A DNA stretch of 64,000 nucleotides from Roseobacter litoralis Och 149. GTDB taxonomy: Bacteria; Pseudomonadota; Alphaproteobacteria; Rhodobacterales; Rhodobacteraceae. A model generated the notes under the pieces. It was not told the origin of the DNA, did not search any database, and saw only the letters and a list, made by a program, of their open reading frames with translations. How positions within the stretch are numbered: the first letter of the stretch is position 1; each line of letters starts with the position of its first letter. The translations under genes were made by a program, and so were the position numbers. The stretch covers positions 3,286,001 through 3,350,000 of the forward strand of contig NC_015730.1 of NCBI RefSeq assembly GCF_000154785.2, in the 5' to 3' direction. Positions 8,559 through 17,281 of this stretch are shown here, piece after piece.

Positions 8559-9887
8559 TTACGCCGTGGGGAAACTCCGGCCCCGACGGCGGTAAACGCC
8601 CCGTGTGTCAATCAACAAGGGCGCATGTTCGGCGATCATATCATAATCGAAACCCGTGTGATCCGTCAGCAGCAGAACGGCATCCTGCTCTGCAAGGGTT
8701 TCGGGTGTCAAAGGTGTCGATGACAGATCGAATTGATGTTCACGCATCACGGGGAATACCGGTACATGCGGGTCAGAATAGGAAAGGTCGACACGCCAGT
8801 CGCGCAACAACTCCATGATCAGCACGGACGGGCTTTCGCGCACATCTTCGATATCGCGTTTATACGCGATCCCCAGAACCATGACCTTTGCGCCCTTCAG
8901 CGCCTTGCCACGCTCGGATAAGGCACGGATGAGTTTGTTCACAACATAGGACGGCATCGATGCATTGATCTCACCCGCAAGCTCGATAAACCGCGTATGC
9001 AGGCCAAATTCCCGCGCTTTCCACGTCAGATAAAACGGGTCAATCGGGATGCAATGCCCGCCAATGCCGGGACCGGGATAGTACGGGACAAACCCGAATG
9101 GTTTGGTCGCAGCGGCTTCAATGACTTCGTGGATATCAAGGTCCATCGCATCCGCGACAACTTTCATCTCATTCATCAGCCCGATGTTCACAGCGCGCTG
9201 AATGTTCTCCAGCAGTTTGGTCATCTCTGCCGCTTTCGTGGAACTGACGGGAACAACCTTGGCAATAAACGCGCTGTAGAGGGCGACACCGACGTCACGG
9301 CATGCCTGCGTATCGCCACCAAGTACTTTTGGAATTGTATGCGTAGAGAAATCGACGTTGCCCGGATCTTCGCGTTCCGGCGAGTAGACAAGAAAGAAAT
9401 CAGTGCCCACAGTCAGGCCGGCGCGCTCGACATAGGGCTTTAGAATTTCGTCCGTGGTGCCGGGCCACGTGGTGCTTTCCAACGCCAGTATCTGACCTGC
9501 GCGCAGGTGCGGCCCAATCGTGTCCATCGTGGAGGTGATGAAACTCAGGTCGGGCTCGCGCTTCTTGTCCAGCGGCGTCGGTACGCAGATGATAAGCGCG
9601 TCACATTCGCGCGTACGAGAGAAATCGCTCGTGGCCTCAAAGCCGGTCTTCGTGATCTCTTCCAACGCTGAATTGGGGATATGTCCGATGGGGCTTTGGC
9701 ATGTGTTTAACTGTTTGATGCGGTCATCAAGCACGTCAAAACCGATGACCGGATATCCGGCATGCCCAACCGCCACGGCCAATGGAATACCCACATAGCC
9801 CATTCCAATTATGCCAACGACGGCCTTTTTATGCGTTATTTTGCTTAAAATGGTTTCCAATGGTGTGGAATTGACACGTTCGGACAT
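8559..9887 (-). CDS. UDP-N-acetylglucosamine/hexose 6-dehydrogenase (WbpA/UDP-glucose dehydrogenase family)
   Basis: 442 residues. The NAD-binding motif is GMGYVG (28-33), the central domain carries ESTTWPGTT and SPEREDPGN, and the catalytic cysteine is C279 in GGHCIPIDP. The C-terminal domain has [17 protein letters not shown]. The enzyme oxidises a UDP-sugar twice at C6 to the uronic acid for surface polysaccharide or O-antigen. The SPERxDPGN and GGHCIP(I/V)DP forms favour the WbpA-like UDP-GlcNAc 6-dehydrogenase subgroup over UDP-glucose dehydrogenase, but the substrate is not certain. It stands alone, convergent with the amidase gene and divergent from the large helicase; no glycosyltransferase cluster adjoins it. 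Confidence 0.92.
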   Translation of the reverse strand: MSERVNSTPLETILSKITHKKAVVGIIGMGYVGIPLAVAVGHAGYPVIGFDVLDDRIKQLNTCQSPIGHIPNSALEEITKTGFEATSDFSRTRECDALIICVPTPLDKKREPDLSFITSTMDTIGPHLRAGQILALESTTWPGTTDEILKPYVERAGLTVGTDFFLVYSPEREDPGNVDFSTHTIPKVLGGDTQACRDVGVALYSAFIAKVVPVSSTKAAEMTKLLENIQRAVNIGLMNEMKVVADAMDLDIHEVIEAAATKPFGFVPYYPGPGIGGHCIPIDPFYLTWKAREFGLHTRFIELAGEINASMPSYVVNKLIRALSERGKALKGAKVMVLGIAYKRDIEDVRESPSVLIMELLRDWRVDLSYSDPHVPVFPVMREHQFDLSSTPLTPETLAEQDAVLLLTDHTGFDYDMIAEHAPLLIDTRGVYRRRGRSFPTA

Positions 9888-10083
9888 ATCGAGCCTTGTC
9901 TGGATGTTAAGCAGAAACCTCAGCCAGCGTTAGTGCAGGCGATGATATGAAGCAACCACAATAGCCACCGGCAGGTGCCCAATCGCGGTGTGACATTTCC
10001 ATCAAAATCCGCCAGTTCAGGTTGTCTTGAGCCGCCGAACAGTATTCTCTAGCCGGAACAAATGGTTGGACGTAGATGTCATC

Positions 10084-13000
10084 ATGAACGACGGACACAG
10101 CAAATTTCTGGCGCGATGCTTGTCCATCGACCTTGAGGTTGATCCTTCAACTGCCAAGATCTTTGCCATGGCGGCAGTCTGGCATGATGACCGCCCCGCT
10201 CTTGTCGCCAGAAAAGGCGTACAGGATCACCATATCAATCAGTTGGAAGAAGCGATTGCTGACATCGCGCATCCGATCGGTCATAACATCCTCCATCACG
10301 ACATGGAGTACCTGATCGCTGTAAAGCCGCGCGTGTCAAAACTCATGCAGAGTCCCATTGATACGCTGTGGCTAAACCCGCTCGCTTTTCCACGCAATCC
10401 CTACCATCGTCTGGTCAAGCATTATCATGACGGCCGCCTTGCCGTTGGTCATGTCAACGATCCGGAACTGGATGCGCAGCTTGTTTTCAAAGTTCTGGAA
10501 AATCAACTCGACGCGTTTCTAACGCTGAATAGCACCGATAAGGACGCGCTCACAGCCTATCACTATCTGACCACGAGGATGGAACGCGCAAGCGGTTTTG
10601 ACGCCGTTTTCAAGTATGTGAGGCAAGCGGATTGCCCCTCCGAAGACGACGCGCTGAAAGCCATTCGGCGTATGCTGAGCGGGCGTGTTTGCCAAAAACG
10701 CATGGAACAAGCGCTCGGGCGTCTTGCCAGCCCACACAATGGATGGCCGATGGCCTATGCCCTGTCTTGGATTACCGTGGCGGGCGGAGATTCCGTGATG
10801 CCCCCCTGGGTGCGCGCGCAGTTTCGGGAAGCGTCCCTGATCGTGAGGCACCTGCGGGATACCTCTTGCAAGGATCCGGGCTGCGATTGGTGCGCCGAAC
10901 AGAATGATCCCGTGCGCGCGTTGAACAAGTGGTTTGGGTTTGACAGCTTTCGCCCGCAACCTGTCGATCCTGACGGACGCCCCCTACAGGAGCGCATTGT
11001 TGACGAAGCGATGTCGGGCATCAGCGTTTTGGGCATCCTTCCGACCGGTACAGGGAAATCGGTGTGTTATCAGGTTCCCGCCTTGTCGCGCTTTGACAAG
11101 ATCGGAGCCCTTACCGTTGTGATATCACCCTTGGTCGCGCTGATGGCGGATCAGGTGCAGGGCATGGAAAGGGCCGGGATTTCCTGTTCCGTGACCGTGA
11201 ATGGCATGATGTCGATGCCCGAAAGGCAGGACGCTCTCGACAAGGTGCGCATGGGCGATGCGGGCATCCTCATCATTTCGCCCGAGCAACTGAGAAGTAC
11301 GTCGATCCGATCAGCACTGAACCAACGTGAAGTCGGTCTGTGGGCCATTGACGAGGCGCATTGCGTCTCAAAATGGGGGCACGACTTCAGGCCTGATTAC
11401 CGCTATCTCGGGCGGTTCATCAAAGAGCATTCCGGCGATCAACCGCCAGCGCCCATCATCTGCCTGACCGCGACCGCAAAGCCCGAAGTGGTTGCGGATA
11501 TCATGGCGCATTTTCAATCTCGCGCCGGGGTCGAATTATTGCCGCTGGACGGCGGCGTTTCCCGCACGAACCTGACATTCGAAGTCAGGCCAACGACGAA
11601 GAGCAGCAAACTATCCGATGTCCTGACCGTCATCGAGGAGGGCATCCCCTCGGATGGCCGCTCCGGTGCCGTGGTCTATTGCGCATCGCGCAAGGAAACC
11701 GAACGGGTTGCTGATTTCCTGAAATCGCAGGGCATGGATGCCGCACATTTTCATGCCGGTCTGAGTCCGGATGACAAACAGGTCGTTCAGGAGAGGTTCC
11801 GGGTTGGTGATCTCAGGGTCATCGCCGCGACCAATGCCTTTGGCATGGGGATCGACAAACCCGACATCAGGCTTGTCGTGCATGCCGACATTCCCGGATC
11901 CTTGGAAAACTACCTGCAGGAGGCCGGACGCGCCGGTCGTGACAGGGCCGATGCCAGCTGTGTTTTGCTGTTTGCCGCAGATGATGTGGAACGACAGTTC
12001 AGGTTGACCGCAAGCTCACGTCTCGCCCGGCACGAAATAGGTGCCATCCTCAAAGCGCTCAGGCGGATCGACGAGAAAACCAACAAGACCGGCAAGATCG
12101 TCGCCACAGCAGGCGAGATCGTACGATCCGAAAAGGATCGGGAGTTCGAGCGCGACAGCACGACAGATGACACCCGCGTCAAAACGGCCGTGTCATGGCT
12201 CGAAGAAGCCACGCTGGTTTCGCGTGAAGAGAACCGCGTGCGGATCTTGCCCTCGTCCTTGAGGGTCCGGACTTTCGAAGAAGCCAAGAAACGGCTTGCG
12301 GATGCCGACATCACCACGGCCCATCGCAATCAGCTTTTGGGGATTGTAAAACATCTCATGGCAGCCCCGCCGGATGAGGGCGTCTCGACCGACGTGCTGT
12401 GCGGTCTCAGCGGCTTGTCTTCAGGCGCCTTGCCCAAAGCCATGGCCGACCTCGAAACGCTTGGGATAGCCAGCAACGATGTTGCGATGACGGCCTTCGT
12501 ACATGTGGGCGTTTCCAATCCGTCCTCCGCACGATTGTCCGAAGCCAGCACGCTTGAACGCGACCTGATTACCCTGATGCAAGAAATGGCACCGGAGGCG
12601 GACGATAAAACACCCTACCCCCTGAACTTGGCTGAGACCTGCCAGAATCTGCGCGACAACGGCCATTCGACAGTGCGCCCGAACGTCGTGGATAAATTGT
12701 TGCGCGGAATTTCACGTGATGGAAAAGGACAGGACGGTGGGAAAGGGAATATCCGGCTGCGCAAGGTCAGCCGTAACACGCTTCGGCTTACGGTGGAACG
12801 TTCCTGGAAAATCATCACCCAAACAGCGGAACTTCGATGGGCCGCTGCCAGTCTCCTCCTCAATCATCTGACCGGGCGGTTGGACAAGGGCGCGCGCGGC
12901 AAGGACCTTCAGGTCGAAACGACAATCGGAAATCTGTTGGCCGAACTCACGCAGGATGCATTTCTGAAAACCAGCGGCGTCCGTGACATGACCAAGCTGA

Positions 13001-15687
13001 TGGAGCGATCGCTTTTGTGGTTACACGAACAGGGTGTGGTGACCCTTGGCAAGGGCCTCACCGTGTTTCGCCCCGCCATGACCGTGTTCCTCAACCCAAA
13101 GGGCGGGCAATTCACGCAGGCCGATTTCCTGCCCCTGGAAGAGCATTATGACGAGCAGACGCTGCAAACCCATGTGATGGCGACCTATGCGGAAACCGGC
13201 CTGAAAAGCATGGTGGATGCCACACGTTTGTCAGAGGACTATTTCCTTCTGAACAAAGAGCAGTTCATGAAACGCTGGATGCCCGGTATGGGGCGCGAAA
13301 TAAAAAGGCAGACGACGAGCAGGTCGTGGAAAACAATTGTCGAGGACCTGAAAAACAAGGTTCAGCAGGATATCGTGACCGATGACCGGGACCGCACGAA
13401 CGTGTTGGTGCTGGCGGGACCGGGCTCTGGCAAGACAAGGGTGCTGGTGCACCGCATCGCCTATCTGCTGCGGATGAAGCGTGAGGACTCGCGCGGCATA
13501 CTGGTGCTGGCCTATAACCGACACGCTGCAGCCGAGATACGTGTCAGACTGCGCGCGCTGGTTGGAGACGACGCGGCAGGTGTTACAATTTCCACATGCC
13601 ATTCCCTTGCCATGCGTCTGGTCGGCGCAAGTTTCAGTGGAATCGACGCAGATACGACCGACTTTGACAACATCATCACGGAAGCCGTCGGCCAATTGAA
13701 CGGCAACGGGCTGTCCAGATCCGAGGCGGAGGCGCAGCGCGACAGCCTGATCGAGGGGTATCGATGGATTCTGGTCGACGAATATCAGGACATCGGGCCG
13801 GAAGAATATGCGCTGATCTCAGCCGTAGCGGGGCGCTCGCTTGAAGACGCAGATTTAAAGCTGAGCCTTTTTGCGGTCGGCGATGATGACCAGAACATCT
13901 ATGCCTTCAACGGGGCCTCCATCGATTTCATCCGTATGTTTGAGGAGGATTACAAAGCCAGACCGGCCTTCCTGATCGAAAACTACCGCTCGACTGCCAA
14001 TATCATTGAGGCGGCAAACGCGGTCATATCCAAAGCACCGGACCGCATGAAGGTCGACCACGAGATCCGGATCAACGAAGCGCGCAGCCTGGGTGTACCC
14101 GGCGGAAGGCTCGCAGACGCGGATCCGGTGGCCCAAGGCAGGGTACAGTTGTTGGATGTTCCGGGCGGTGACACGCATCAGGCGATCGCAGCGGTGGACG
14201 AAATGATCCGGCTCTCTCATCTTGATCCGAATTGGAACTGGGCCCGCACGGCGATTATCTCTCGCGACTGGAAACGTCTGGGGCCGGTGCGAACCTATGC
14301 AGAAACGAAAGGCCTCAACGTGGAAATGGCCAATGAGGATCTGCCGAATATCTGGCGGCTCAGGGAAACTCAGACCCTGATCACCGGATTGCGGAACACG
14401 CGCGGCGCGCTTCTTGGCGTTCAGGACATCCTGGGTATTCTCAACGAACAGGATCGCAATAAATGGGTCGATCTATTGGCGGAGGGCATCGCTGAACTGG
14501 CACGGGACTTGGGAACAAAGGCCATGCCTGCTCCGGACATCATCGAATGGGTCGCAGACTGGTCAAAAGACACTTTGGGAGAACAGCGCGGCTTGCTGTT
14601 GCTGACCGCCCACCGCGCAAAGGGCCTCGAATTCGATCATGTTGCAATTTTCAACGGGGGCTGGGATCGCGCATCCCGCAATGAAGATCGCGAAGCGCCG
14701 CGCCGCCTTTTTTACGTGGCGATGACCCGTGCACAGCAAAGCCTGACAGTCCTGACAAGCGGAGAACACGCGCTTCTCAAGCGGGGTCTTAACTCCGTGC
14801 TGCACAGACCCGTGGTTCCTGATTTGCCCCGCAGTTCGCCAATATCCAAAATCTACCAAATGCCGAAACTGGACGTCGTTGACCTGTCATTTGCCGGGCG
14901 AAAACACGATGGTCATGCAATCTTCAGCGCCATAAACCAAGCCAAAGTTGGTGATCCGCTATCCCTCGAATATCGTGCCCCCTACTGGATGCTCGTGGAT
15001 AAAAACAACCGGCTCCTTGGTCACATGGCGAAAGCATGGCAGCCCCCCGAGCATCATGCCTTCGTTTCCGGTCATGTCGGAGCGATTATCACGTGGCGAA
15101 AGACGGACAATCAAGAGAGTTACCGTCAACACATCAGGCGCGACACATGGGAAACGGTGTTGCCGGAGTTGATATTTCAGCCCGAGCGAGGACAAAGAAC
15201 ACCGGATCTCACATCTCGTGAACTTACCAATGAACAGGGCACTCAGCCGGTGGAAACTTCAGGGCCAGTAAGCGCAGGAGATCGCGCAGAAAAGGTTCGC
15301 AAGGTCAAAGTTACCGGACATGAAGCCGCCAAAAGCCCGAGCCTCGATGACCTTCAAGCAATCCTGAAAGACGCCGTTTCCAGCACCACAACGTGGGAGC
15401 AGCTTATCGGCGAGTTAGAAAAACACTTGATCACTTTGTCGCCCAAGGGCGGTGGCTTGATCGTTGCGAACATGGCCACGGGCGAGCAATTGTGCAAACT
15501 ATCCGCTCTTGGACTGCGTTATAGAAAGCTCATCCGCCACTTTGGCGATGGGTTTCCCGACCACCCCATGGAGTGGCTCGTTGAGCGAGCGTTGAAAGAC
15601 AGCACTGTTGCGAAAGCGCCCAGAAAAGCGAGGGCGCGAAAAAAGCCGGCGGCCGACGACGATGACTTTGATCTGATTGAAGACTGA
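10084..15687 (+). CDS. Giant DEDD-exonuclease-like / RecQ helicase / UvrD helicase fusion protein
   Basis: 1,867 residues from the ATG at 10084 (an in-frame TTG at 10027 is possible). Residues 10-130 resemble a DEDD exonuclease: SIDLEVD, GHNILHHDMEYL and NDPELDAQ carry the spaced acidic residues. A small Cys cluster (CKDPGCDWC) follows. Residues about 300-640 are a RecQ-type SF2 helicase with LPTGTGKS (about 319), DEAH (about 422), TATA and QEAGRAGRD. A 450-residue winged-helix-rich linker follows. Residues about 1100-1600 are a UvrD/RecB-like SF1 helicase with GPGSGKT (about 1110), DEYQDIG (about 1232), GDDDQNIYAFNGA, TAHRAKGLEFDHV (about 1509) and VAMTRA. The last 130 residues contain a KGGGLIVAN-LCKLSALG-YRKLIRHFG block like relaxase C-terminal tails, then a basic/acidic end. 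Probably acts on DNA ends in repair or defence (inference). Monocistronic. Confidence 0.92.
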   Translation: MNDGHSKFLARCLSIDLEVDPSTAKIFAMAAVWHDDRPALVARKGVQDHHINQLEEAIADIAHPIGHNILHHDMEYLIAVKPRVSKLMQSPIDTLWLNPLAFPRNPYHRLVKHYHDGRLAVGHVNDPELDAQLVFKVLENQLDAFLTLNSTDKDALTAYHYLTTRMERASGFDAVFKYVRQADCPSEDDALKAIRRMLSGRVCQKRMEQALGRLASPHNGWPMAYALSWITVAGGDSVMPPWVRAQFREASLIVRHLRDTSCKDPGCDWCAEQNDPVRALNKWFGFDSFRPQPVDPDGRPLQERIVDEAMSGISVLGILPTGTGKSVCYQVPALSRFDKIGALTVVISPLVALMADQVQGMERAGISCSVTVNGMMSMPERQDALDKVRMGDAGILIISPEQLRSTSIRSALNQREVGLWAIDEAHCVSKWGHDFRPDYRYLGRFIKEHSGDQPPAPIICLTATAKPEVVADIMAHFQSRAGVELLPLDGGVSRTNLTFEVRPTTKSSKLSDVLTVIEEGIPSDGRSGAVVYCASRKETERVADFLKSQGMDAAHFHAGLSPDDKQVVQERFRVGDLRVIAATNAFGMGIDKPDIRLVVHADIPGSLENYLQEAGRAGRDRADASCVLLFAADDVERQFRLTASSRLARHEIGAILKALRRIDEKTNKTGKIVATAGEIVRSEKDREFERDSTTDDTRVKTAVSWLEEATLVSREENRVRILPSSLRVRTFEEAKKRLADADITTAHRNQLLGIVKHLMAAPPDEGVSTDVLCGLSGLSSGALPKAMADLETLGIASNDVAMTAFVHVGVSNPSSARLSEASTLERDLITLMQEMAPEADDKTPYPLNLAETCQNLRDNGHSTVRPNVVDKLLRGISRDGKGQDGGKGNIRLRKVSRNTLRLTVERSWKIITQTAELRWAAASLLLNHLTGRLDKGARGKDLQVETTIGNLLAELTQDAFLKTSGVRDMTKLMERSLLWLHEQGVVTLGKGLTVFRPAMTVFLNPKGGQFTQADFLPLEEHYDEQTLQTHVMATYAETGLKSMVDATRLSEDYFLLNKEQFMKRWMPGMGREIKRQTTSRSWKTIVEDLKNKVQQDIVTDDRDRTNVLVLAGPGSGKTRVLVHRIAYLLRMKREDSRGILVLAYNRHAAAEIRVRLRALVGDDAAGVTISTCHSLAMRLVGASFSGIDADTTDFDNIITEAVGQLNGNGLSRSEAEAQRDSLIEGYRWILVDEYQDIGPEEYALISAVAGRSLEDADLKLSLFAVGDDDQNIYAFNGASIDFIRMFEEDYKARPAFLIENYRSTANIIEAANAVISKAPDRMKVDHEIRINEARSLGVPGGRLADADPVAQGRVQLLDVPGGDTHQAIAAVDEMIRLSHLDPNWNWARTAIISRDWKRLGPVRTYAETKGLNVEMANEDLPNIWRLRETQTLITGLRNTRGALLGVQDILGILNEQDRNKWVDLLAEGIAELARDLGTKAMPAPDIIEWVADWSKDTLGEQRGLLLLTAHRAKGLEFDHVAIFNGGWDRASRNEDREAPRRLFYVAMTRAQQSLTVLTSGEHALLKRGLNSVLHRPVVPDLPRSSPISKIYQMPKLDVVDLSFAGRKHDGHAIFSAINQAKVGDPLSLEYRAPYWMLVDKNNRLLGHMAKAWQPPEHHAFVSGHVGAIITWRKTDNQESYRQHIRRDTWETVLPELIFQPERGQRTPDLTSRELTNEQGTQPVETSGPVSAGDRAEKVRKVKVTGHEAAKSPSLDDLQAILKDAVSSTTTWEQLIGELEKHLITLSPKGGGLIVANMATGEQLCKLSALGLRYRKLIRHFGDGFPDHPMEWLVERALKDSTVAKAPRKARARKKPAADDDDFDLIED

Positions 15688-16144
15688 AGCAATCAGGCAG
15701 CATGAGCTGCTGACGGGTTGGTATGGGATGCGACCCAATCATTTGTCTGAATGGCGCCGCTTGGCGCGGAGGGCAATTTGGTCCTGTCGAACCTCGACGG
15801 TGTTTCCTTTGTTGCGCTGGCTCTTTAGGAACCCGCTACAGCCACTTTGCCGGACCGGCCGGAGGCTGGGATTGCGACCACCCTCATGATCCGAAAAAGC
15901 GAACTTGCCGGTTGAGGAGACTCCGCTTTTCAACCATTCAAGGCGCTCGCAGGAAAAGTGTGTCAACTGAATGGCCTTGCTCAATCCTCAAAAGGTTTGC
16001 GACAGAACCCGTATGCCGCCTTTTGGACCGAAGGGGCACTTTGTTCGCCAAGACCGACCAATACCGGTTTTTACGTAACGCCCTTGATTGACTTTATGAG
16101 GTTATCAGTGTCAGAAGCTCCAGAAAAAAGGTCCTCAAAAAGCC
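15688..16144. other. Intergenic region without a supported gene
   Basis: 457 bp between the helicase fusion and the broken glycosyltransferase. The minus strand carries an 81-codon open frame (15739-15984) with no recognisable domain, and the opposite strand is also open over part of it, so neither is convincing. No ribosome-binding site, IS end or RNA gene was recognised. The last 70 bp, which are more AT-rich, presumably hold the promoter of the glycosyltransferase operon. Confidence 0.5.
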
Positions 16145-16906
16145 ATGGTCAGTGAAAAATTACAGGGCGTTTCCGACCTGATGCCGCAGGTGTCGATTGT
16201 CGTTCCCATGCACAACGAAGAGGGTGCCGCGGCCAAGCTTATCCACGAAATTTGTTCTGCGGCGCAGTCACTTGATGCCTTTGAAATCGTCGTGGTGGAC
16301 GATGGGTCAACGGACTAGACCCTCGCCTGCCTTGTCCATGCCCGACAGACAGCGACACAATTGCGCATACTGCGTCACGCGGTTGCCGGCGGACAAAGCG
16401 CGGCCGTTCATTCGGGCGTCACCGCCACGCGGGCCGCTGTTTGTGTCACGCTTGACGGGGACGGTCAAAACCCACCCTCTGATCTGCCTTTGCTTTGGAG
16501 GCCCCTGCTGGACGATCCCGATCAGAAAATCGGCCTTGTTGCAGGTCAGCGCGTCGGGCGTCAGGATACACAGGCAAAAAAACTCGCGTCACGGTTTGCG
16601 AATGCACTGCGTGGTTGGATGCTCAAGGACGGAACGCGCGACGCCGGATGTGGCATGAAGGGGTTCAGGCGGGAGACCTTTCTGGCACTGCCCTATTTCA
16701 ATCACATGCACCGCTACCTTCCCGCGCTGTTCAAGGCGCAGGGGTGGACGATCGTTCATGTGGATGTCAGCCACGCCCCAAGAGAGTCCGGTCAGTCGAA
16801 ATACACCAATATCGGGCGCGCCGCTGTGGGCGTATGGGATCTGCTTGGTGTCGCCTGGCTGATCAAACGCGCCAAAACCGTCCGACCGGAGGATGAAACG
16901 TCATGA
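16145..16906 (+). pseudogene. GT2 (dolichyl-phosphate-mannose synthase-like) glycosyltransferase interrupted by an amber codon
   Basis: Reading from the ATG at 16145 gives a polyprenyl-phosphate glycosyltransferase: VSIVVPMHNEEGAA, then EIVVVDDGSTD, then a TAG at 16316-16318 (codon 58). The same frame continues without shift to 16906 as LACLVHARQTATQL, VTLDGDGQNPPSDLP (the DxD region), GMKGFRRETF and SKYTNIGRAAVG. Only one codon is wrong, in a position that is usually Glu, Ala or Gln (CAG and GAG are each one base from TAG). The family transfers a sugar from a nucleotide sugar to undecaprenyl phosphate. The stop overlaps the next gene by ATGA, so the operon is otherwise intact. Either a recent null mutation, an amber readthrough case or a sequencing error. 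Confidence 0.88.
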
Positions 16907-17241
16907 TACTGCAAACGATCAGCACCTTTCTGGGGGTGGACTCCCGCGCGGAAGCCATCTGGATCATTATCGGTTTTGGTGGGCAGTTTCTGTTCATGAT
17001 GCGGTTTCTCGTGCAATGGATCGTGTCTGAACGCGCCAAGCAATCGGTCATTCCGGTTGCTTTCTGGTATTTTTCGATGGGCGGCGCGATGATCCTGCTC
17101 AGCTACGCGATCTACCGGGGTGACCCTGTGTTTATCATGGGCCAGTCGCTGGGCATGTTTATCTATATAAGGAACCTGTTCCTGATCCGCAGTCATCGCA
17201 AAGCCGCGGCGCTGTCTGCCAGCACCGGTGACGGCTCTTGA
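16903..17241 (+). CDS. Lipid-A-disaccharide synthase N-terminal-domain-like membrane protein
   Basis: 112 residues of the LAB_N family: WIIIGFGGQFLFMMRFLVQWIVSE, PVAFWYFSMGGAMILLSYAIYRGDPVFI and GQSLGMFIYIRNLFLI are three membrane segments with the conserved RFLVQWI-SE and FWY-S-GG features. Standalone LAB_N proteins are small inner-membrane proteins commonly found between a GT2 glycosyltransferase and an ArnT-like GT39 enzyme, exactly as here. They resemble small flippase-type proteins and may help present the lipid-linked sugar at the periplasmic face (inference). Its ATG overlaps the stop of the glycosyltransferase frame, so translation would be coupled to the frame that now contains the amber codon. 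Confidence 0.9.
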   Translation: MILQTISTFLGVDSRAEAIWIIIGFGGQFLFMMRFLVQWIVSERAKQSVIPVAFWYFSMGGAMILLSYAIYRGDPVFIMGQSLGMFIYIRNLFLIRSHRKAAALSASTGDGS

Positions 17242-17281
17242 ACACCGGCGCCTGCGGATTTTCTGATCGGGAGTGCCAGCC

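Noticed and set aside
10027..10083. TTG start at 10027 for the helicase fusion
   Set aside because: It adds 19 residues unlike any recognised fold. The ATG at 10084 leads straight into the exonuclease-like segment. It is still possible.
15739..15984. 81-codon minus-strand frame between the helicase and the glycosyltransferase, as a possible small gene
   Set aside because: Both strands are open over much of the stretch, there is no ribosome-binding site, and no domain was recognised, so coding cannot be supported.
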